Assembly (NCBI GenBank): GCA_038380795.1
Contig: CM076259.1
Span: 60,469,938 to 60,533,937 of the forward strand
Direction: 5' to 3'
DNA length: 64,000 bases
Origin: Pyrocephalus nanus
Lineage: Eukaryota > Chordata > Aves > Passeriformes > Tyrannidae
Below, in pieces: positions 60,251-64,000 of the stretch (positions within the stretch are counted from its first letter, which is position 1; each line of letters starts with the position of its first letter). The notes under the pieces are model-generated. The model was not told the DNA's origin, did not search any database, and worked only from the letters and a program-made list of their open reading frames with translations. The translations under genes and the position numbers were made by a program.

Positions 60251-61582
60251 TAGAACATTTTATTTGGAGAGACACATCACTGAATATTGGTTTTTTTATT
60301 AAGGCAATTCTGAAGGGCGGGAGGAGAGGAAGGCGGATAGGGAGAGAGCTAAGACTGTCAACGGGATTGCATTAAGGCAAAATTCCCTCCTTCTGCATTT
60401 CACCACAGTAAAATCCACATAGAGGCCAAAACAGTAAATGTCTCATGCCAAGGAAGAGATTCAGTGCAAATATCCCACTGACTATCTGTAGACATGGCTA
60501 GGTCCTCATCTGAGGCAAACTGACAGTGCTTTGTTAGCCGCAAAACTAAGTTGATTTAGCCCCATTGAGGATCCCAACCTGGGTTCAGGGAAGCATTTTA
60601 GTATGTGTTTCAGATGCAAGCACAGATTTAAATGCTCTCCTGAATCAGAGCCGCAGCCCTTTGAGTGCAAGTCTGTGAAGTTAACAGAGTTTAATATTTA
60701 TTGGCTACATAAATATGTCATTCTGCATCCCTTTGGTTCACTTCTTACAGTATTGCTACTAACAGAGTACATTCCCTTAGTTTCTTTATTATGGTTTTCA
60801 TTTCTACCGTGCTTTGCAATCTGTTTATGTTTTAAGTATATTATGACATAAAAATGAATTATCCTTTGGAGAATGTTTCTTGCAAAGGTTCCACAGTTTG
60901 GAGGTCCAGGCTGCAGTATGTTTTTTTCCATGAGCAGTAATGTAATCTCTGAGTAATGCCACTGAGAGTAGAGGCAGGGAAAAGTACTGCTCAGTTCACA
61001 TACCAGCAACACATCGCAGACACCAAATACTTCTCTCTTTCCAAAAGGATTTCCTAAGAGGACCCTACTATTCCAAAAATATACTCACTAATATTTGAAT
61101 TAGTTTGGGGGAAACCCCTTGAGTTATCCCAGGTGCAAACTGAAGGTAAGTATGGCAGAAATGCTATGAAAAGCATGACGATATTTTCAGGCAGAAGCAG
61201 CATATAACGTTTCATAGTCCTAAAAGCTGTCTGTACCTCCCAAGACAAAGATCTCCAGGTGACCTTTGACAGAAAACCCTGGTATCCATTAATAAAAGGA
61301 TGTGTTTACGCCTCGGTACTGAAAGCTTATTCAGGAATATGAAATGGTTTTATCTAGCAAAGTGGAAAATAAGGCAAAGAAATCAAGCATATATTACTGT
61401 TCAAATCAAAATATTTCCTGGATACGCGTGAATACACAACTTCTGTATGATCTGGAACGATGTGTAACATTCATGCCTTAAAAGCATGAGCACCCTGCAT
61501 ATTTCTTTGATACAGAGAAGAGCATCCAGTTTGAGGGAATCTAAAGGGTGAGTAACAGGCACCAGTAAAAGTCTTTTGTGCT
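60250..61582 (-). other. LCP1: LCP1 3' UTR with candidate polyadenylation signals
   Basis: AATAAA hexamers on the minus strand lie at 60785-60790, 60697-60702, 60295-60300 and 60259-60264. The human LCP1 3' UTR is over 1 kb as I recall, so the last pair at about 60,260-60,300 is the likeliest end, with the others as possible proximal sites. The exact end cannot be read from sequence alone. Confidence 0.5.
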
Positions 61583-61715
61583 TTAAACTTTCTTCATTCC
61601 TTTTCCCATAAGGCAAGCAAAGACTGTCATGACCATTTTGGGTTTTACTTCAACCAGGTCTTCTGGAAGGGCATAGACTCTTGCTCCAATTTTTCTTGCC
61701 ATAGAGATGGCATAT
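61583..61715 (-). CDS. LCP1: LCP1 last coding exon, stop TAA at 61583-61585
   Basis: 133 bp coding, acceptor CTTGCAG. Encodes [20 protein letters not shown] to GKGMKKV. The 3' UTR follows without an intron that I can see. Confidence 0.96.
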
Positions 61716-63258
61716 CTGCATTGCAAGGAGAAAAAAAAAATAAGGAAAAAACAAAGACATAAATTAGAGCAGTAGCATTAATTTTCCCTCTATTAATGTT
61801 TTACATGATCAATACCAAAGTGGGTTTTACTGATTCACCAAGGTTAAACTTTTCTACAGGAATGTATGAGACAGATTCATGAAGAACTACATTTCTAGCA
61901 AAAGGTAGAGTGTATTTCCTGATGGTAAGAGCTCTGATTACCCAGAGGATGGGAAACTGCAGGTCAAAGTCTGGTATGAAACATTTAGTCTCTCTTCCCC
62001 TGAAAGATTATCCTCACAACCATCCTTTCTGGTCTTGCTCCTCCTCAATCCCTGAGACTCAGTCTTTGTGAATAAACAAGCTTGCAAGGATGGAAGCAGA
62101 AGGCTGATGTCAGTGGAGATCAGTGTTGTTGGGAAATCAACATTCGGGGACTTCTGCTTCAGTCACACCCAGAATGTGCAAGCTGACATTCCCATCTCCC
62201 TGCTCATAGTGCACTGATGCACAGGTATTGTCTGCTCTTCAGAGGGTTTGTCTCTTCTATTTTTTCATTAAAAAGCTAGAAAATTTCAGGTTCTTCCCAC
62301 TTCAGAGCACATACATTTGTGAAATTTGCCCCAAAATGCAGAGAAACATTGGGAGGGTGAGGGGAATGGGGGTGAGAAATGAGGAAAAGAACAGCAGAAG
62401 AATGAATAAGCACAGAGAAAAACACATAGTATTGCAAGGAAAGAAAGAGAACAGATGGTAGGAAATGAAAGGGAAAAATGAGAGTGGGAAAAGTCTTCAA
62501 AAAAATGATGGCAGCTCTGACTGCCTTACAGTCATCCTTTTCTCTTTTGTAGTTACCACACAGAAAAAGAGAAATTAAACTGATGATCAGACCAAGAGGT
62601 GATCTGCATAGCTCTGAAAGGAAAGGGAGTTGTCCCCAGAATTGACTCTCTGCTAGGAAATCGTTTGCATTCAGGGAAAAAAAAAATCAGTATCTATATC
62701 CACAGAATCAACTTTTCAGGCATGAATCCTGTCCTCCCCCTTCTCACTTAAATATGCCTTTGTTCCACCTGTATGCACCTAAAGAGCTATCATGACCTCT
62801 AATCACTGTTTTCCATGGATCACTATTGTTGGCATCATTCCCTGATCTCTGAAAGAATTTTAAATTCAATATGAGAAAATAGAAGCTTGTGAAGCCAAGT
62901 GCTTTTAATCCCTTCAAGGGATTTATAAAGCAGGAACTACAACATTACACATTTCATTTCCATTGATAGTCTTTTTACTACCTAATTCCTAGCCTTCATG
63001 CTTCTAACTCTGGTGGTATTTCTCAGCTGAGGTTGTGCCAGATGGGAATGACAGAAGAGCAGTTTTCAAAGACAAAGTTAGGCAAGCCTGGGCAGGTAAC
63101 TGGCAGGTTAAGTGTCACTTGGCACAAACGTACTTAGCATTATTTAGTTTCTCCTCATCATTCAGGTCCTCTGTTTTCAAGAGGTCATACTTGATTGATC
63201 CTGGTTGAATGGCATCAATGAGATCCAGGACTGGCATGCTGGTGCTGATTTTGCTATC
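61583..63258 (-). CDS. LCP1: LCP1, plastin-2 / L-plastin (last two coding exons; continues beyond the right edge)
   Basis: L-plastin is the leukocyte actin-bundling protein with two EF hands and four calponin-homology domains in two tandem actin-binding units. Exons 63134-63258 and 61583-61715 join in phase to give the last 85 residues, the end of the fourth CH domain: [60 protein letters not shown] and GKGMKKV at the C-terminus. Human LCP1 ends GKGMKRV and PLS3 ends GRGMKRV, which together with the next gene being CPB2 favours LCP1 over its paralogue. The upstream exons, about 540 residues, lie beyond position 64,000. Confidence 0.96.
63134..63258 (-). CDS. LCP1: LCP1 penultimate coding exon
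   Basis: 125 bp, starting in phase 0 with [20 protein letters not shown] and ending NNAK across the junction. Acceptor TATGCAG, donor GCTAA/GTACGT. Confidence 0.95.
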
Positions 63259-63458
63259 CTGCATACATGAAAAATAAAATTAGATGCAAGAACTGGATGA
63301 CAGATCTCCCACAAAGTCAGAGTCTAGGCTGAAGAGCAATGCACAGTTCAGTGAAATACCATTTAGATCTTCACAAAGGGCTGCTTAGAATAATTTTTTT
63401 ATCTAAGGCAGACTAGGAACTCTTTCAAGGATCATTTTTTACTCGATAGATGAGACAT

Positions 63459-64000
63459 CATAGAATTATTTAGGTTGGAAAAGACTTTTAAGATCATCAA
63501 GTCCAACCTTAACCTAGCACTTCCAAATCCACCACTAAATCATGTCCCTAAGCACCACATCTACGTGTCTTTCAAATCCTCTAAGGATGGTGACTCAACC
63601 AATTCCCTGGGCAGCCTGTTTCAGGGCTGGATAACCCTTTCAGGGAAGAAATTTCCCCTGACATCCAATCTAAACCTCCCTTGGCCATTTCCAAACTTCA
63701 GGCCATTTCCTCTCATCCTGTCACTCATTACCTGGAAGAAGAGACCCCCCACCTGACTACAACCTCCTTTCAGGTAGTTGTAGAGAGTGATAATGTCTCC
63801 CCTCAGCCTCCTTTTCCCCAGGCTAAATATCCCCCAGCTCCTTCAGCCCCTCCTCTTAAGTCCCTCTTGTGCTCCAGACCCATGCCCAGCTTTGTAGCCC
63901 CTCTCTGGACACATTCCAGCACCTCAACGTCTTTCTTGTAGTGAAGAGCCCAAAACTGAACACAGGGTTTGAGGTGTGGCCAAGTACAGAGGGGCAATCA
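63459..64000 (-). repeat. CR1 LINE fragment, minus strand, runs off the window
   Basis: Reads as the reverse complement of the CR1 3' region: catagaattatttaggttgg, agatcatcaagtccaacctt, cctgggcagcctgtttcagg, cctcagcctccttttcccca and cctctctggacacattccag. At least 540 bp in an LCP1 intron; the longest CR1 copy here. Confidence 0.95.

Noticed and set aside
63475..64000. Plus- and minus-strand frames near the right end
   Set aside because: They lie within the CR1 fragment and do not match an intact reverse transcriptase frame.
1..64000. Bacterial, phage, CRISPR or retroviral gene clusters
   Set aside because: No such array or multi-gene cluster was seen; the window is explained by three spliced vertebrate genes and CR1 repeats.

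Overview
The window reads as nuclear DNA of a bird. The evidence is a set of CR1-type LINE fragments with the usual avian 3' end, short spliced exons with GT/AG borders in AT-rich introns, one CpG-island promoter, and the gene order ZC3H13 - CPB2 - LCP1, which is the order on human 13q14. All three genes are read from the minus strand. The species cannot be named from the sequence.

Layout, left to right on the plus strand. Positions 1-35,210 hold the 5' two thirds of ZC3H13: a non-coding first exon in a CpG island (about 34,540-35,340), a start codon at 28,989, and fourteen coding exons, the last running off the left edge. About 1,082 residues are readable: a CCCH zinc finger, a charged coiled-coil stretch, RS-type exons and a long Arg-Glu/Arg-Asp repeat. 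ZC3H13 belongs to the nuclear m6A writer-associated complex (WTAP, VIRMA, HAKAI, RBM15). Positions 35,258-35,885 hold two CR1 pieces in opposite orientation, filling half of the gap between the ZC3H13 promoter and the CPB2 3' end.

Positions 36,475-51,067 hold a complete CPB2 (plasma carboxypeptidase B2, also called TAFI), with eleven coding exons joining into 424 residues. The signal peptide, activation peptide with three N-glycosylation sequons, activation arginine, zinc ligands, catalytic glutamate and the aspartate giving basic-residue specificity are all visible. About 9 kb with no recognisable gene follows (51,068-60,250). Positions 60,250-63,258 hold the last two coding exons and the 3' UTR of LCP1 (L-plastin), whose remaining exons lie beyond the right edge. 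A minus-strand CR1 fills the last 540 bases.

The three genes are neighbours by conserved synteny, not a pathway: RNA methylation, fibrinolysis control and actin bundling in leukocytes. I found no operon, CRISPR array, phage or other bacterial-type system. The points most worth checking are an in-frame, strong-Kozak 132-codon upstream ORF in the ZC3H13 leader; an in-phase 58-residue cassette exon in ZC3H13; small bird-side changes in CPB2 near the activation site and the labile flap; an unexplained protein-like ORF in a ZC3H13 intron; and the opposed CR1 pair between ZC3H13 and CPB2.
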